From Salvator merianae (Eukaryota; Chordata; Lepidosauria; Squamata; Teiidae), in NCBI GenBank assembly GCA_003586115.2, contig QVOM02000025.1, positions 47,016,229-47,080,228 of the forward strand: 64,000 nucleotides of DNA. The letters run 5' to 3'. Both the position numbers and the translations under genes were made by a program. Below are positions 47,276-60,099 of the stretch, one piece after another; the stretch's first letter is position 1; every line of letters starts with the position of its first letter. The notes beneath the pieces are model-generated. The model saw only the letters and a program-made list of their open reading frames with translations, ran no database searches and was not told the DNA's origin.

Positions 47276-47935
47276 TTTATAAGACTTTAATGCATATGTG
47301 ACTTCTAAAATGTATTATGAGGATTTTAAGGGTTTTTAAGAATCCGGAATACTTTAAATATTTAATGATGATGAAAGATGATGACAAAGACACCACTGCT
47401 TTATGCTGATTCAGAACCAGAGAAACTTCTGATTTTCATTAAAACAGTCAAAAACTATGATAATAAATAATTATTCCTGATGAACCTGTCTCTGCCTACT
47501 TATAAATCAATAATATAAATGTTTTCTCACAGATTTGCTATGACTGATAATCACCTAAAAATGATTCATTATGACTTTGAAACTGTCAAACTCACCTAAA
47601 ACTTCCTTTACAGATGACCTCTATGTAAAGTTAACAATTAATTGTTACTAATTAATTAAATCAAAATATTTTTAGGCCATATCATTGTTGAGTAATGTCA
47701 AAAACAGTTCAGGAGATATGTCAGTAGTACCCTTTTCTACATCACAGTGGTATACATGAGTAATTCACTCTATTTATGCAATGGAAGAATATTTCAAATT
47801 CAATCATAGTATATATAATTTCTTCCACAATTGTCTTTGCATTCCTCCAGTTCTTAACTTTATGATCATAACATTCTTAATATTCTCAATATTCTCAATA
47901 GACCCTTTCACCCTCCCTTCCCCTTTTTAATTTTT
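47276..47935. other. AT-rich sequence, no feature recognised
   Basis: Background sequence without supportable features. Confidence 0.5.
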
Positions 47936-48900
47936 CCCCTTTCTGCACATACCCTTAATTTGGATTAAGGACTTTTAGTGAGCATCTAGACCTCATAGAT
48001 CTGCTCATTAATGCAGATTTACGAGGCTATATACCTCATTGATCCACTCTGTTTGCATTAGATGTAAGGGCTGTCCAGATAGGGGGAATATAGCACCAAT
48101 ATGGTGCCTCTATGGTGGGATTGCCACACATATCTGTGCAATCCCAACATAGCTATGCAATATTCCCCCCTAAAACATGTTATAGCTATTATAGGAAAAC
48201 TCAACTCTCCTGGGAGATTTTTCTGAAATAGCTCTATGACCTACCTTCTCAATGAAGCTGCCATCATCATTCATTGCACTGGCAAAATATCCAGATGTGT
48301 GTGTTGGCATCTGGAGCTGGCTGAAGTGTGATGCCAAACAAGGAGACCTTGTCTGGTATCACAGATAGATCTATTTAATAGAGTCTGCCAGTGGGACCAG
48401 CAGCCATGATCCAAAACACAGGAGGTATGCTGTGTTCAATATTAGCAGGGAACACATTTCAGTGGTGTGCCATAGTGAGTTGCCAAAATGTGTCACCTAG
48501 AGGCTCTGAGGCTCATTCACATTCACATCCTCCCATGTTTGGAATCAGTGGTCCTTTGTTATTCAGAAAACAAGATAATCAGAAGTGGTCAGTGTGGGTG
48601 AAAGCAGGAGGAAGCTCCTCTCTCTCCCAAAATCTGGTTTGTAGGCTTTGACATCCACATGGTATCTGGAAATCTGTGGTTTAAATTTATGATCCTTCCC
48701 ACATTGCCTGTCCTTCATCTGAATCAATGAGTCCAAACCATCCCTCACACTGGCCCTGAAGCTCACATGAGGATCTGGATTGTGCTCCATTGTGCACAGA
48801 CAAAGTCTTCTAGAAGGGCTCCTGTATTCTGCAGTAATGTACAGAAGGGAGGCCCTTCGTGCACTCAATGGTAAGAAATAGCAGCAAATGCAGAAAGGCC
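47936..48900. repeat. Composite repeat with CCTTTCTGCA-type termini, copy 3
   Basis: Left end CCCCTTTCTGCACATACCC at 47936; right end AAATGCAGAAAGGCC at 48900, roughly the reverse complement. The part from 48400 contains CACCTAGAGGCTCTGAGGC, matching the CACCTAATGAGTCC...CTCTGAGGCC block of 44096-44710. It also includes a copy of the small palindromic MITE at 48066-48180. It may be one long non-autonomous element or adjacent pieces. No target duplication was found. Confidence 0.45.
48066..48180. mobile_element. Small palindromic MITE, copy 4
   Basis: GGGCTGTCCAGATAGGGGG, then GAATATAGCACCAATATGG, TGGGATTGCCACACATATC, TGTGCAATCCCAACATAGC and GCAATATTCCCCCC form a long hairpin. It is the most symmetric copy of the family seen at 9230, 12646 and 14390. 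Confidence 0.6.
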
Positions 48901-50173
48901 TAAAGGAAAAAAATCACCACTGGATGGACTTCAAATGAAGCTCACAGATGTGGTGCTGGTGGCAAACTTCTACCTGTACTCACCTGTGCCAGTCACTACT
49001 GTAAATAATATTACTATTTATTATTCTCACCCCCATATTGGTATTAATATTATAGTTCTTTCTATGATTCCTGCAAACTTAAACGACCTTAAATTTAAAT
49101 TTATCTTATGATTTAAATCTTCCTCATAAGTCTAGAAACCAGCCATTTTATTCAATTTCTAAGACAAACTTTGTAAGTGCTAGCAAGTGACCAAGTACGT
49201 AAATATAAATATGCACATAAAAGACTTTCTTTAAGGCTTCTCATTAAAACAAATTGTAACTTCACATTAAATAATGTGACAAAGTTAGACTTTGTTCAAA
49301 ACACTTATTCCACAAAACTATGTTAAAGATCCTGAGAATCTCTCCAAGGCAATATTTCCATGAGTCATACATGTTTTACTGCTTTAAAGTCTCAACACAA
49401 AGGCTGACCTTCTTTTAAGAAAAAACTTAAAAAATAAAAACAAAAACCTATCTTTCATAAATGTGATATACATATAAGTTTCTGTTCTTAAAGGAATAAA
49501 GAATTGCTGTAGACACGTGTACCACATGTTCTCAATGTGCAGGATCTTTTAAAACTAAACATTTGTTTTTTGCAAACACACAACTGATTTCTACGCTTCA
49601 GGAACAGGGGGAAATAACCAGGTCAATTGTGATTAACTGTGTATTTGTTGAACCCAAGGAAGCAAATGGAACTATTTATTTACAGTAACTAATCAGGAAT
49701 GCGTATTAAACACAAAAAGCAAGAGCAACTCAAGCAGAGAGACACAACATTTACAGGGTCCTTTCCACATGGGCCATTATCCTGTCCTAGTGTTAGACGC
49801 AAAGGCCTCCTCTCTGGATGCTGATGCAGGATAATGAAAGACCCACTAGGACAGACTGGGCCACCCTAATGCATCCTGGCCTGGCCTGGGATACTGCAGG
49901 TAAGTGTGAATACAAGCTAACAAAGCATATAAAATTGTGGGCATAATCAGCTAAAACTATGACCTCAGACTCAAGCCAAACAGAGTGTTATAATTGACTG
50001 ATTAAGGCACCCAAAGTTAATATAATGATATTTTTGTAAATACCATACCAGACACCAAGGTTGGGACACTCTAAATCTTTGTAGCAATAGAAAAGCTCAA
50101 AAGCCTTGGAAGCGGAGAGATAATGTGGACTTCTCCTTGGCCTATGAAGTGATTTCAGCAGGACAGTTCAACC
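48901..50173. other. Non-coding sequence, one MITE-like stretch
   Basis: 49760-49915 (GGTCCTTTCCACATGGGCC ... CTGCAGGTAAGTGTGAA) has a foldback-like edge and TATCCTG / CAGGATA inverted words, but I cannot define ends. The rest is AT-rich and empty. Confidence 0.4.
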
Positions 50174-50260
50174 TGTATTTATTTATTTGCATTTTTATCC
50201 TGCCCTATACCCAAAGGTCTCAGGGTGGCTTGCAATGATAAAAAACAAAACAAAACAGAA
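50174..50260 (-). mobile_element. L2 LINE 3' tail, antisense
   Basis: GTATTTATTTATTTGCATTT, then TTATCCTGCCCTATACCCAA and AGGTCTCAGGGTGGC, is the antisense of the L2 3' end at 20724-20783 (CCCTGAGACCTTTGGGTATA ... GGGATAAAAATGCAAATAAA). Only the last ~80 bases are present. Confidence 0.85.
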
Positions 50261-50487
50261 TGTAAAAGCTTCACACTAGTGAACTAAGTGTCTACACTTG
50301 AACACAAAGAACATAGAATTCAATCTTCTGTTGTAAAACACACAGCAGCACAGCACACTGGCGTGGAATGCACACATACTGGCATGAGACAACCTCCTGT
50401 TCTTATACTCACTTTGCACTTGAATGTTGCATCGAAACACCTAGTGGTGAAATTGCTTTCTTGGAGTCTTCCTACTCTGATATGATT

Positions 50488-50835
50488 ATAGGGCATTTTC
50501 ACACTTACGACGATAGAACAGACTAATTAGTCTGTTCTATCCTGGTATTGACCATGCAGAGTGGATTGCCTGCACTGTGGGGTCTGACTGGGGCATTGCA
50601 CAGGCCTAATTGCACTGGCTTGATCAGCCCATTGCACAGGCATGATCATCCCATTATGCCTGTACATGCATGTGTGATGCCTACCAGTTGCCATGGCAGT
50701 GGCCAATTGCTTTCTGGCCACTACTGTAACAAGGATCAAGCATGGGCCCAATCGGGCAATCACACCAGATTGGAGTGCTTCAGCAACAGGTAGGTGCAAA
50801 CACACCTTACCAGGAGGTGACTATCACCTCCTGCT
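50488..50835. repeat. MITE-like segment with nested palindromes
   Basis: Starts near ATAGGGCATTTTCACACTTA. It contains a perfect 30-base palindrome at 50512-50541 (half-site GATAGAACAGACTAA) and a 10-base-arm hairpin CAGGAGGTGA...TCACCTCCTG at 50811-50833. Repeated words such as CATTGCACAGGC occur near 50595 and 50633. It looks like a non-autonomous DNA transposon, but no second copy is present to fix its ends. Confidence 0.4.
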
Positions 50836-51734
50836 AAGGTTGTGAAGCACAAATTAGTGGTCCACAGGTAATAGTAATTGGGAGTAGATGTAGCTCGCTT
50901 CCGGCTGCTTGGGCCTCCACAAAGTATAGATGCACTTGACTAGCAAGCATCCTGCTGGTAGCAAGTGCAAATAGGTCAATACTTATCAGTAGCACAACAG
51001 GAAAAAAAAAAAAAACACACTTCTGGAGGAAGTCAGAGGCAAACATAGAAACTTGTGAAATAATGGAGGAAAAATAGGAGAGGTTGACAGCCATCCCAGA
51101 CTATTTCCTTGTTTACTTCATGAAGCTGAGTGGGACACAGTGCCTGATAGCAAGATCTCCATTGCTCATAATGGTCACTTATCCCTCCAGCTCCAGCTCT
51201 ATATGTGTACAGTTGGCATATATCTTAAGATGGATTTCATAGCATTATTCCATGCAGATTTATGTGGCCTAGGAGTGAAACATGAACACTAAATACAGAT
51301 TAAAGGTCCATCCATAAAGGGTCCTAGACTCATACACCAACTTAATGTCTGGATTCTAGTCACAGAATCAAAACAAACAAATAATAATATTCATGGTGAA
51401 ATAACATAACGGACTATAATAATGACTTTGTTTAAAGCTTCCATTCATGCTAAAAATCCATACAATTAATATTTTAAAATTCAAATCAATCTGAAAGGTG
51501 AAACATCCTTGTTTATTCACTAAACGGTACATACTCTCATACTAAATACATTTTATAGCATGAATTCAAATTTTGCAGTCAGCAACATATACACAAACAT
51601 AATTCAAGACCCTAAGCATACATCAAATATTAATGACTAAACTGCTATTCAAGGTTGTGACTGTTTTTCTTATAAATAAAGCATGGATGCTAATTTACAT
51701 AATCCTAAATGCTTGGGCCTTCTCCCACATAAAT
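50836..51734. other. AT-rich sequence, no feature recognised
   Basis: An A run at 51002-51015. No gene or repeat supported. Confidence 0.5.
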
Positions 51735-52110
51735 CTTACTATGTATTAGTATCACAAGAAGAGGCCCTTCTTATAGTACCTCCACCCTCAGAGGAGCAAG
51801 TGTTGGTGACACATGAAGGAGTCTTTTCTGTGGCACCCCCAAGGCATTAGGACAGCTCCCAGTACATGTATGCCAGAAGGCAACATTGTAAGTTTTTTGG
51901 TGGATGATTAAATCATACTTCTTCTCTCAGGCGTTTGAAGCTCATCTTCCTCTGAATGTAGTCTTGTTAGGGAAAGAAGATTATATTTTAAGTATGATTT
52001 ATACTTTTTATTTATTTTATTGATGTTTTAATTTAATGTTGTATCTGCCCTGTGAACTTTGGATAAAGGATGGGATATAAATGCTTAAATAAATAAGTAA
52101 ATAATTCCTG
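51735..52110 (+). mobile_element. L2-type LINE 3' end, sense
   Basis: The translated piece EEALLIVPPPSEE...GVFSVAPPRH parallels DEVLLIVPIAKG...AFSVVAPRLF of the L2 at 19387-20783. The 3' end GGATGGGATATAAATGCTTA then AATAAATAAGTAAATAA is an L2-type tail. Decayed and truncated. Confidence 0.7.
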
Positions 52111-52936
52111 TCTTGCTTGAAAAGACACATGTGTAAAATGATTGGTCAGAGCAGACTATGGTAGGATCTGCATATTGCCTTTATCATTCTTTCAGTGCTC
52201 CATGAGAGCACAATGTCTGCACAACAGAGCTTTTCCACAGTGCATTCGATTTTCAGCAAGAGCTCCACTCATAGTGAATCCCCCCCCATCCCGTGTAGAT
52301 TCTTCCATAGACCCATTTAACTGAGAAATTTTGGTTTGATAGTACCATTACTGTATGCTGCCTCCAGTAAAAATGCTAAGTTTCAAATCTGAAAGCTGGA
52401 ACCTGTTATCCTTGCCAGGAAACATCTGTTTACTAAACTCCTTTCACTCCCTAAAGTAAGCATCACAAAGGTTGGATAGAAGCAACTAAGAGAAATATTT
52501 TAGCAAGTGGTAGCATTTGTAGCTAGAATTCTTCTCACTTTGGGTGCAAGAAGTACATGCAGAATTCGTAATTCTGCTCCTTTGAGGCAATTTTCACTTC
52601 AAAAGCAGTGGGTTTGGGGGTGTCTCCAGGGAGAGCTCTGTTAGTGCACTTCCTTGAAGGCTCCTCCAAGTCACCTCCAGTGCTCTCTGTAGAAGGGAAT
52701 TTTACATTCAAATTAAAATTGTGTTGCAGCAGGATTTTGACGGAAAACTTACACTTAGGATTAAAAAAAAAAGTTATATATTGGCTATCCTAAATTTATT
52801 CAGATAGATATGACATTCACATCTTGATACACGGGATGCAACATGGAGTAAAAATGGTGCAGTGCAGTCTGCAGAGAGTGGTCTGTATTCAGGTTTAAAG
52901 TTCGGACTCATTAGATCTTCAGATTCATGAGATCAT
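52111..52936. other. Non-coding sequence, no feature recognised
   Basis: Ordinary sequence; nothing supported. Confidence 0.5.
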
Positions 52937-52944
52937 GTCTGGTT

Positions 52945-53525
52945 TAGGGATGTGCAGGAAGGCACTTTTCCCTTTTTGCTTCGCAGGAATGCGAAGCTCC
53001 TAGGCTTCGTTTTCGTGCGAAAAAATACGCGCGAAAATGTAGCCCTTCGTTTTCGCGGCGAAGATTTTCACCGCGAATGGAAGCAGAGAAATCAAGGCGA
53101 AGGGAAGACCTTCGCCTTGATTTCTCCGTTTCCGATAGCGCACGCTCTCTCTCACTCCCGCCCCAGTCTGTCAGTGTAATGACAGACTGGGGGGGGAATG
53201 AGAGAGAGGCGAGCACCATCGGAAGCGGAGAAATCAAGGCAAAGGTCTTCCCTTTGCCTTGATTGCTCCGTTTCCGATGACGCAGCACTCTCTCTCACTC
53301 CCACCCCAGTCTGTCATTACACTGACAGACTGGGATGGGAGTGAGAGAGAGGCGAGCGCCCAAAAAGAGTGAGCTCGCGGCAAATGGCGAAGGTCTCGAA
53401 GGTCGCCGGGACCTTCACCATTCGCATTCGTGAGCCCCTTTGGGCTTCAATTTTCACGCGAAGATGGCAGAAACACCATTTTCGTGTGAAAATCGAAGTG
53501 CACGAAGCTTTCGTGCACACCCCTT
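52945..53525 (+). mobile_element. Complete hAT-type miniature element, A type, 581 bases
   Basis: Termini are TAGGGATGTGCAGGAAGG at 52945 and CTTTCGTGCACACCCCTT ending at 53525 (last base T in place of A). A perfect 8-base duplication GTCTGGTT flanks it at 52937-52944 and 53526-53533. The left ~230 bases closely match the antisense of 1-254. The middle (about 53080-53360) is a tandem set of large hairpins: GAAATCAAGGCGAAGG with CCTTCGCCTTGATTTC, then CCCAGTCTGTCAGTGTAATG with GACAGACTGGG, the same again at 53310-53333, all framed by CTCTCTCACTCCC / GAGTGAGAGAGAG. No transposase. Confidence 0.93.
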
Positions 53526-53533
53526 GTCTGGTT

Positions 53534-53849
53534 TGATACTTGCTTTTTGGTAAAATTATGGCAAGGTTGACCTTTATTATCACAATGGCTTGATGTGGCT
53601 TACATTCATCCCTGATCCATATGCACGCAGCTGTCTATACTCTGTTCTCCATACCATCTTCCACATAAATGCACATGCCCTTCTCTCTCTACTGTCTTCT
53701 TTTCATGTCCCAAGTCTACTGTCAAAGATAATTCTACAATTAATTCTGATTGTCTGAGAAAACATGTCTCTTTTTACCCTCTAGTTTCTTCAAGACCTAG
53801 ATGAAATCACTACATGAACTTAATTGTGATAGAAAGTTCAAGACTCATA
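53534..53849. other. Short non-coding spacer
   Basis: No gene or repeat recognised. Confidence 0.5.
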
Positions 53850-54026
53850 GGCCTTTTCTGCTCTGTGGCTTATACTGGGATATGTCCTGGAATAAAGTCT
53901 TGCTGTATGCATGCTAGTGCAGACTATTGTAGGCCCTGCTTGATGCCTGCCATAGTTTGCGCTTGCTTGAGGACAGCAGGTCTCAGTTTTGGAATATATA
54001 CGAAATAAGGCCCAATGCAAAAGGCC
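53850..54026. mobile_element. Foldback MITE of the 180-base family, copy 3
   Basis: Left arm GGCCTTTTCTGCTCTGTGGC; right arm AATAAGGCCCAATGCAAAAGGCC, ending at 54026. The centre GCATGCTAGTGCAGACTATT then GTAGGCCCTGCTTGATGCC, GCCATAGTTTGCGC matches the centre of 25192-25371. The 3-base flanks are ATA and ATG, so the duplication is decayed by one base. Confidence 0.7.
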
Positions 54027-57000
54027 ATGGTCTAGTGCTGGAAAATCAGAGTTTTTGAAGTCACTCTTTTTTGGATGTGACCTGTGTATTATCTTGATCC
54101 AAGAATCTCAAATCTTGTGCTACTGCAGTTCTGTAAGAAAACTATGGATGATTAAGGAAGGCCGGAGAACTGATGGTGAAAACGTCTAGTGTATGCTGCC
54201 AATTGAGCGAAAAATTACTTTCTCCCTTTTGTGCAGTCACTCATCATGTCCTGATCACCATGGTAATGGCTGGATATTGCTATGAGCACTGTCATGGTGA
54301 TCGGCCTGTCTTGGATGAACCATCTGGACTTTGAGTGCTGGTGGTCCAGTAAGTGCAAATGGCCACTTTCATGCCTGATCCTGTTTAGTCTGGTATAATA
54401 TGACAACATTATTCCCTTGCCATATCAGACCATAAGGTAAGAACAGGTCCTGAGATCAAGTGCAGATTGAAAGCCATCTTAAAAAGAGGTAATGCTGGGT
54501 TGAGTTAATCACTTGATAAGCCTTGACCAATCCTTTTTTATAATAAACCCTTTGCACATGTTTCATTTTTATTTTGGGCTTCTTCAGTTCATTTGGGTTT
54601 CCCTCATCTTGCATACCAAAATTCAAAGCCTTCGTAGACTGATGCTAAACTAAGGTATATGGAAATTCTAGTTCACTACCACCATTACTCATGAGTACAT
54701 AACAATGGAGGAGGAAAATGATAATGCAGTCTGCCCCTGGAATCATTCATCCCACCCTGCCACTATGCAGAGTAGATCTTGCATGTCCAGGGCAACTTGC
54801 AGGCCCAGTGCATGCACATGTGTTTGTGTGACAAGCCCTAGCAATGTTTGATGAGTTCCCAATATTTGTTATTTGAATGCTGCCTTAGTTAGGCAAGACC
54901 CATTGAATCTAGTACTTGACTTCAGCCTGACCCTGTAAAGTTTGCAAGTATTCAGACAAAGTTTTATTTTGTTTTGAAATTTATTATATTTTACTCAAAG
55001 ACATTTTTTATTTTATTTTTTAAAGGTGTCACTTAATTCTAAAGAAGATTGCAAGCATTATCTGCTGATGAGTCAAGGATCAAGGAAGTACAAAGGGACT
55101 ATTGAATGTGAATAGGGGTAAAGCTGGTAAACAAACCAGTACTGATCAACTAGCTACCTAGAGAAATGTATTTTGAGAAGTGCCTGACCCAATTAGAATT
55201 GTGTATTCTATAAGATGAGATTAGTAAATCCACACTCTTCTTTCCTGTGCCATTATCTGTTAAACTCCTTATGAAGCAAAAGGTTTTCTTGGAAGTGCCA
55301 AACCAAAATTCTAATTTTGTTTTTTAAGGAGTGTTGCATCTCCAATTCCTGCACTATAGAAGTACCAGAACAAACATCCTTCGGTTTATAGTTTTTTTTA
55401 AAAAAGTAAAAGTCCAAACTGAGGTAAACATCTGAGTCTTTTTTTTCCTTTTTTTCTTTTCTTATCCTTAACTCTCTGCCTGTACCCCATGTGCAGTCAC
55501 AATACACTCAAGATATTTTCGGGTTTATTGCTATTTTCCAACTCTTGGAATTTGCAGTAAAAGTGTTCAAAACTCTTATTCAAAGCTTCCAGAATGACCA
55601 TGTCCCTTTTTCATGTGCTCCATGTTTTCTAGGGGAAACATCCAGTAAATCTGTGCATAGAGCAAGGTGAACCTTGCTTCTGGCTACTCTTCTTGGCTTT
55701 CTCAAAGGAAAAACAAGGTGCCTCCTTTGCAGCATAGGAACATGCAGTGACATCATTACAAAGTCCAATGCATTTTCAGATCAGTTAGGATATTACCAGA
55801 TGAACGTATCAAAAACAAAATATAACATATTTTGGAGCATGAATAAGGCAAAGAGAAGCTTCATCCCAAGGTGTGTGCAAAGATATTGGACTGCTATGAA
55901 ATGTTGGAAGACACAGGACTAGACCACAGTGCTTGGAAACCCTGGGGTAGACAATATAAACTCTATTGAACCAGAAAGTTCCTTTTTAAAGTATGGACAT
56001 TAGGCTTGTCTGTGACTCCTTCCTTTCTCCCCTACAAGAAAATAGTCAATTGCAAAAGTCTACTAAGGTTCCAGATATCCTGTTTACGGAAGTTAATTGG
56101 CAACACTTAAAAATTAGCCAGAGCTGGTGTATTCTAATCAAAATCCCAAAAGATATTAAAGTGTATCCTGACTGCCATTGAACATCCTGACAACATCCTT
56201 TGGCTGGGAGACAGGTGTGCACTCTTATTGCCAATATCAGAAATATTCGCTAGCAGTAATTCGATAAGGGATGATGATCCCATATTTGTTCAGCCGTTCT
56301 TCTGTCTATGCCTCTCTATTGTTCCCATTTCGACTGGACTATCGAAAAGTCACCCAGAGGTGTTACCTGCTTGCTTCTTGCACATAAGTATCTGTCCCTT
56401 TGCACATGTTACAAAGTTTGCACTCTGCATGCAAACTTTGTCCCCGTCACCAAAAGCACGTTAACATTGAAGGCAATGAGAGTCATGTTTTCTCCATCCA
56501 GAGGTGTTTCCCTTACTTTGGCTGACAGCTCCCATGACAAGATTAGGATTAAATAGGGTCTAGACTGAGAGTGCTCTGCAGTCCTCTGTCCCACTGCTTC
56601 CTGTTGCATGATCTTCTATCATCTGGTCTTGCTGCCTTATGACTCTTTGCTATTTGGTTTCCTTTCACTGGATTTTCTGTCTGTTGTACCATCACTGTAC
56701 TCCCTGCCAGCCTGGATATATTGGACTTTTGCAGCCAAGGACTATTTGCCACTTCTCCTCCATCTGCTCTTTGTGAGTTCTGCAGCTTCAGATTCACTTC
56801 TTCAGTGTTTCTGTGGATTTTACTACCAATTTATTGTGTCATCATGGACAGAGATAAACATCTGAGTTTAGCTCTCTGGAGACTGAGAAAAGTTGTTGGG
56901 TTCCTTTAGTTTAGAGCCCCCTTTGCTGGTAGTATTAAGGGTTTTACTCCCTTAGTTTTGTGGGATAGCCAAAGTTAGAGATTCCTGACAAAAATCTGTT

Positions 57001-59743
57001 CTCTCCTTTCCTTTGCTTTGACAGGAGCTATGCTAGGACACACTGTAACAAGCTCATCCCTTAAGCAAATGCTCAGAGATAATCCTATTAGTACTCACTT
57101 AGACTGGATATACTGCATTGCTATACTGTCTAATGTTTGGCAATCAAATGATTCAAGCCTCATTTTTACTGCCAGTTAAGATTTCTCTTACTGCTGTACT
57201 TTTTATTGTGTTTTTAAAAAATAAATAATTTTTGTTTGAAACTCTACATGTATTTGAATACTATTCTTCACTGCCCTTTTCCTCTGACCCCACAGTAGTT
57301 AATTGCATTTTGTCATTTGTATTGACAGTTTGTGACACAAACCAATAGCCTGAAGATCCTGCATGGAGAATGAATTGGAAGAGCTATTTTCCCCAAACCA
57401 GTATACCCAGTTCATCTCTCTTATCAAGGGCTCTTTTCCTAGTCAGGCCTCTAAATTGTTTTGCACACTCCTTCTGTGTTATTATACTATTTTCATTTTG
57501 CAGACATATAGAAGTTCTTTTGTCTGCAATAAATAACCACTGCATGAGCTATAATTATCTTGGAATTATATGGGACCCAGAAATGCCCACTGTTCTTATA
57601 AAAGCAAAACAGTTGCTCATATCTTAGGCAGAAAAAGCCCCTTTAGTCATAACTCTGCCCAAACATGCCAATGCATGAACCATATTTGTATGTTACTAGT
57701 ATATGATGTTTCTAAACCAATTATGGAGTGATAATCAGATATGGATATGGCTTTTTTGTTAACCATGTCTCAGTCTGGACATTTTAAGATTAAAGCAGTA
57801 ATGCAAGTGATTTTTTTTTTTTCAATTCATGGACTATTATGGCAAGGATGTCAGAGATGCCTATTAGATTATACTAGATTATTATATTTTAGCTGTACTG
57901 AGTTTGATCTGATTGATGTATGTAGCTGCAGTGAAATTATATACCACAAAGCAGTTCTAACATAGTTCTTTGTTTCACTGATATTCTTCAAAAGCAAGTA
58001 GTATATGATTTGGAACTAAAATCATTCACACACTAAAGTGGTTTAGCTATGTCAAATGGAAGCTGGCCAAGGGGCTGGGGGCAGAGGTTATTTGCATTGT
58101 GTCTCTGTATTCAGCACTGGTGATTGCACAGCTGGTGTTGTGGTCTATCTTGTTGCCTTGTGAACTGGAAGACATTTTACCAGCTCATTGCAGAGGCCAG
58201 TCCCTGTAGAATTGCTTTAGCATACTTAGGAAATCAAGCTGTGGTTCAATGCACACAATATCTGTGCCTTGGGCTTTGGCCTTGGGTTGCTGAGCTTCTG
58301 GTCAGTGGTTGAGAAATGGTGTGGTATATAGATTGGGGAAAGGCTCTTCTCCCTCTGAGTTTCTGTCAGCCTGCTCCTGGTAATTACGTGGTAACAGTGG
58401 TTCAAGCAGATGGTACTCTGGTAGTTCAGCCCTCAGGGGACTCCTCTCTGGCAGCGTACTCTCCAACTGTTGTTGCATATATTTTTGTGAACTGGCAAAC
58501 AATGGCAAGGCTGGGGTGGAGCAGGCTAATGCTTTTTAGGATTGGCTCCTTGAGGAAGATAATCCAGTGGCTTATGTGAGTGCAGGGAGTGGGTAGGACA
58601 CACAGCTGGTGCTAGAGACCTTGCAATCACAATTGGCTTGGCCCATGTTCCTTCTGTTGAGGAATCTAACTCCTGACAGATCATATCCAGTATGGTGCAC
58701 ATTTCTTGCAGGTCCCTGAATGATGGAAAGTTGACAGTTGCCCCAGCAGCCTTGGTCATCCCTGCCTTGGTAATCCCTGCCACTTCAGCAAGGCCAGTTT
58801 CAAGCTATCTGTCTCTTTGGTAGCCTCTCCAGGTCAAAAACATAGAAAATGTTCCATGAGGTCATTTCTTGATGGCTGGGGGCAGTAAGTAGAGTGTGAA
58901 TAGGACATTGCTACTTAAGAATAGTTCTGTGCTCATAGTGCTATTCTAAATGTACAGTGATACTAATGCTGTACTTGTAGTGCTCTTTCCCCTGTCATTC
59001 GGATCCAACCTGAATCTTTCAGTACTTTTTTGAGTAGTAGTAGGATTTTCCACCAACTTATCTATCCAATCTATTAAATGTACAAGTGTAACCATACATA
59101 TATGTAAGGGTGCTTCCATTTAAACTCAGATAGATTAAAATGTTGATGTCTCCAGTATCATTCAAAAGCAAGAAATAATGGATGTAGGATAAACATTAAG
59201 GACTTCTGTTAAAATTCTAAATGGTTCTCTTAGAAGTGCTTTTTGCCATGACCTCTCAGGAATGTTACTAGTAGCTATTGTTATTTATCATATTATGCAT
59301 CATAAAGGGGACATTCAGTTTCTTTTCTTCCCTGGTTATGTCTTCTATTTACTCTTCAACAACTACTAGAATCTTATAAAAGAAAAATACACTTGACATT
59401 TGAAATCCATGTAGCAATATTTATTAGGCATATAGTAAACAAGATTTTGGATCTCTTGAAGGTATTCAATCAATGTGAAAGGAAATGAATGCCAGGACAG
59501 AATGAAACTGAGGTGGCAGAAGTTAAATAAGGAACACCCTACCCATATCCTTTTAAAAAAAGGCTGCATATTTTAAGCAGTTGTCATGAGGAAAGGGGAA
59601 AAGCAGGGTCAGTATTATAGCTACCATTAGAAAAGAAGCTTCTAGTAACACTCCACATTTGAATATAGTTATCATATTAAAAAAAAACCAAAAAAATCCA
59701 GAAGCTAAGAACAAAGATTTAGTGGGCTGCATATTTTCTAAAG
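54027..59743. other. Non-coding sequence, no gene recognised
   Basis: A long stretch without supportable coding regions. 54200-54470 has MITE-like edges (TTTTGTGCAGTCACTC ... AAGTGCAAATGGCC). 56570-57230 carries an AATAAATAAT polyadenylation-like word near 57222 and may be an LTR or other retroposon, but no second copy was seen. 58330-58600 is GC-richer with a short CCTCAGGGGACTCC hairpin. Frames of 60-85 residues throughout have no family hallmarks. Confidence 0.35.
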
Positions 59744-59751
59744 TTTCCTAG

Positions 59752-59753
59752 TA

Positions 59754-59794
<41 letters not shown>

Positions 59795-60091
59795 AAATAG
59801 TTCATGTCTGAAGCTGTTTGAATATCTGAAAATTTAATTGAACTTGAATAGTCCCCATTCATGAACAAAAACAATTCAATCAAACAGTACAGGTTTGCTG
59901 AGTTTTTGCAGTTGCAAAGAGCCTTTTTCAATGGGAAAAATGGGAATTTTTTTAACAAATTCAAAATCAAACACAAACAGCCTTTTCTTTTTTTTTTTTT
60001 TTTAATTAAATGGCTTGCACTTCAGCCAAACAAATTTGTGTTTGGTTCAATTTCAAACTGAATACAGTGTTTTCTTTCATGCACATCTCTA
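59752..60091 (+). mobile_element. Older hAT-like miniature element, 340 bases, with (GT)n at one end
   Basis: The right end CATGCACATCTCTA at 60091 is a diverged hAT-type terminus. The left edge TACAGTGTGTG runs into a GT repeat at 59756-59793. The flanks TTTCCTAG (59744-59751) and GTTCCTAG (60092-60099) match at 7 of 8 positions, the expected 8-base duplication. The interior has ATTGAACTTGAAT and AATTTGTGTTTGGTTCAATT blocks like 28020-28100. Confidence 0.6.
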
Positions 60092-60099
60092 GTTCCTAG

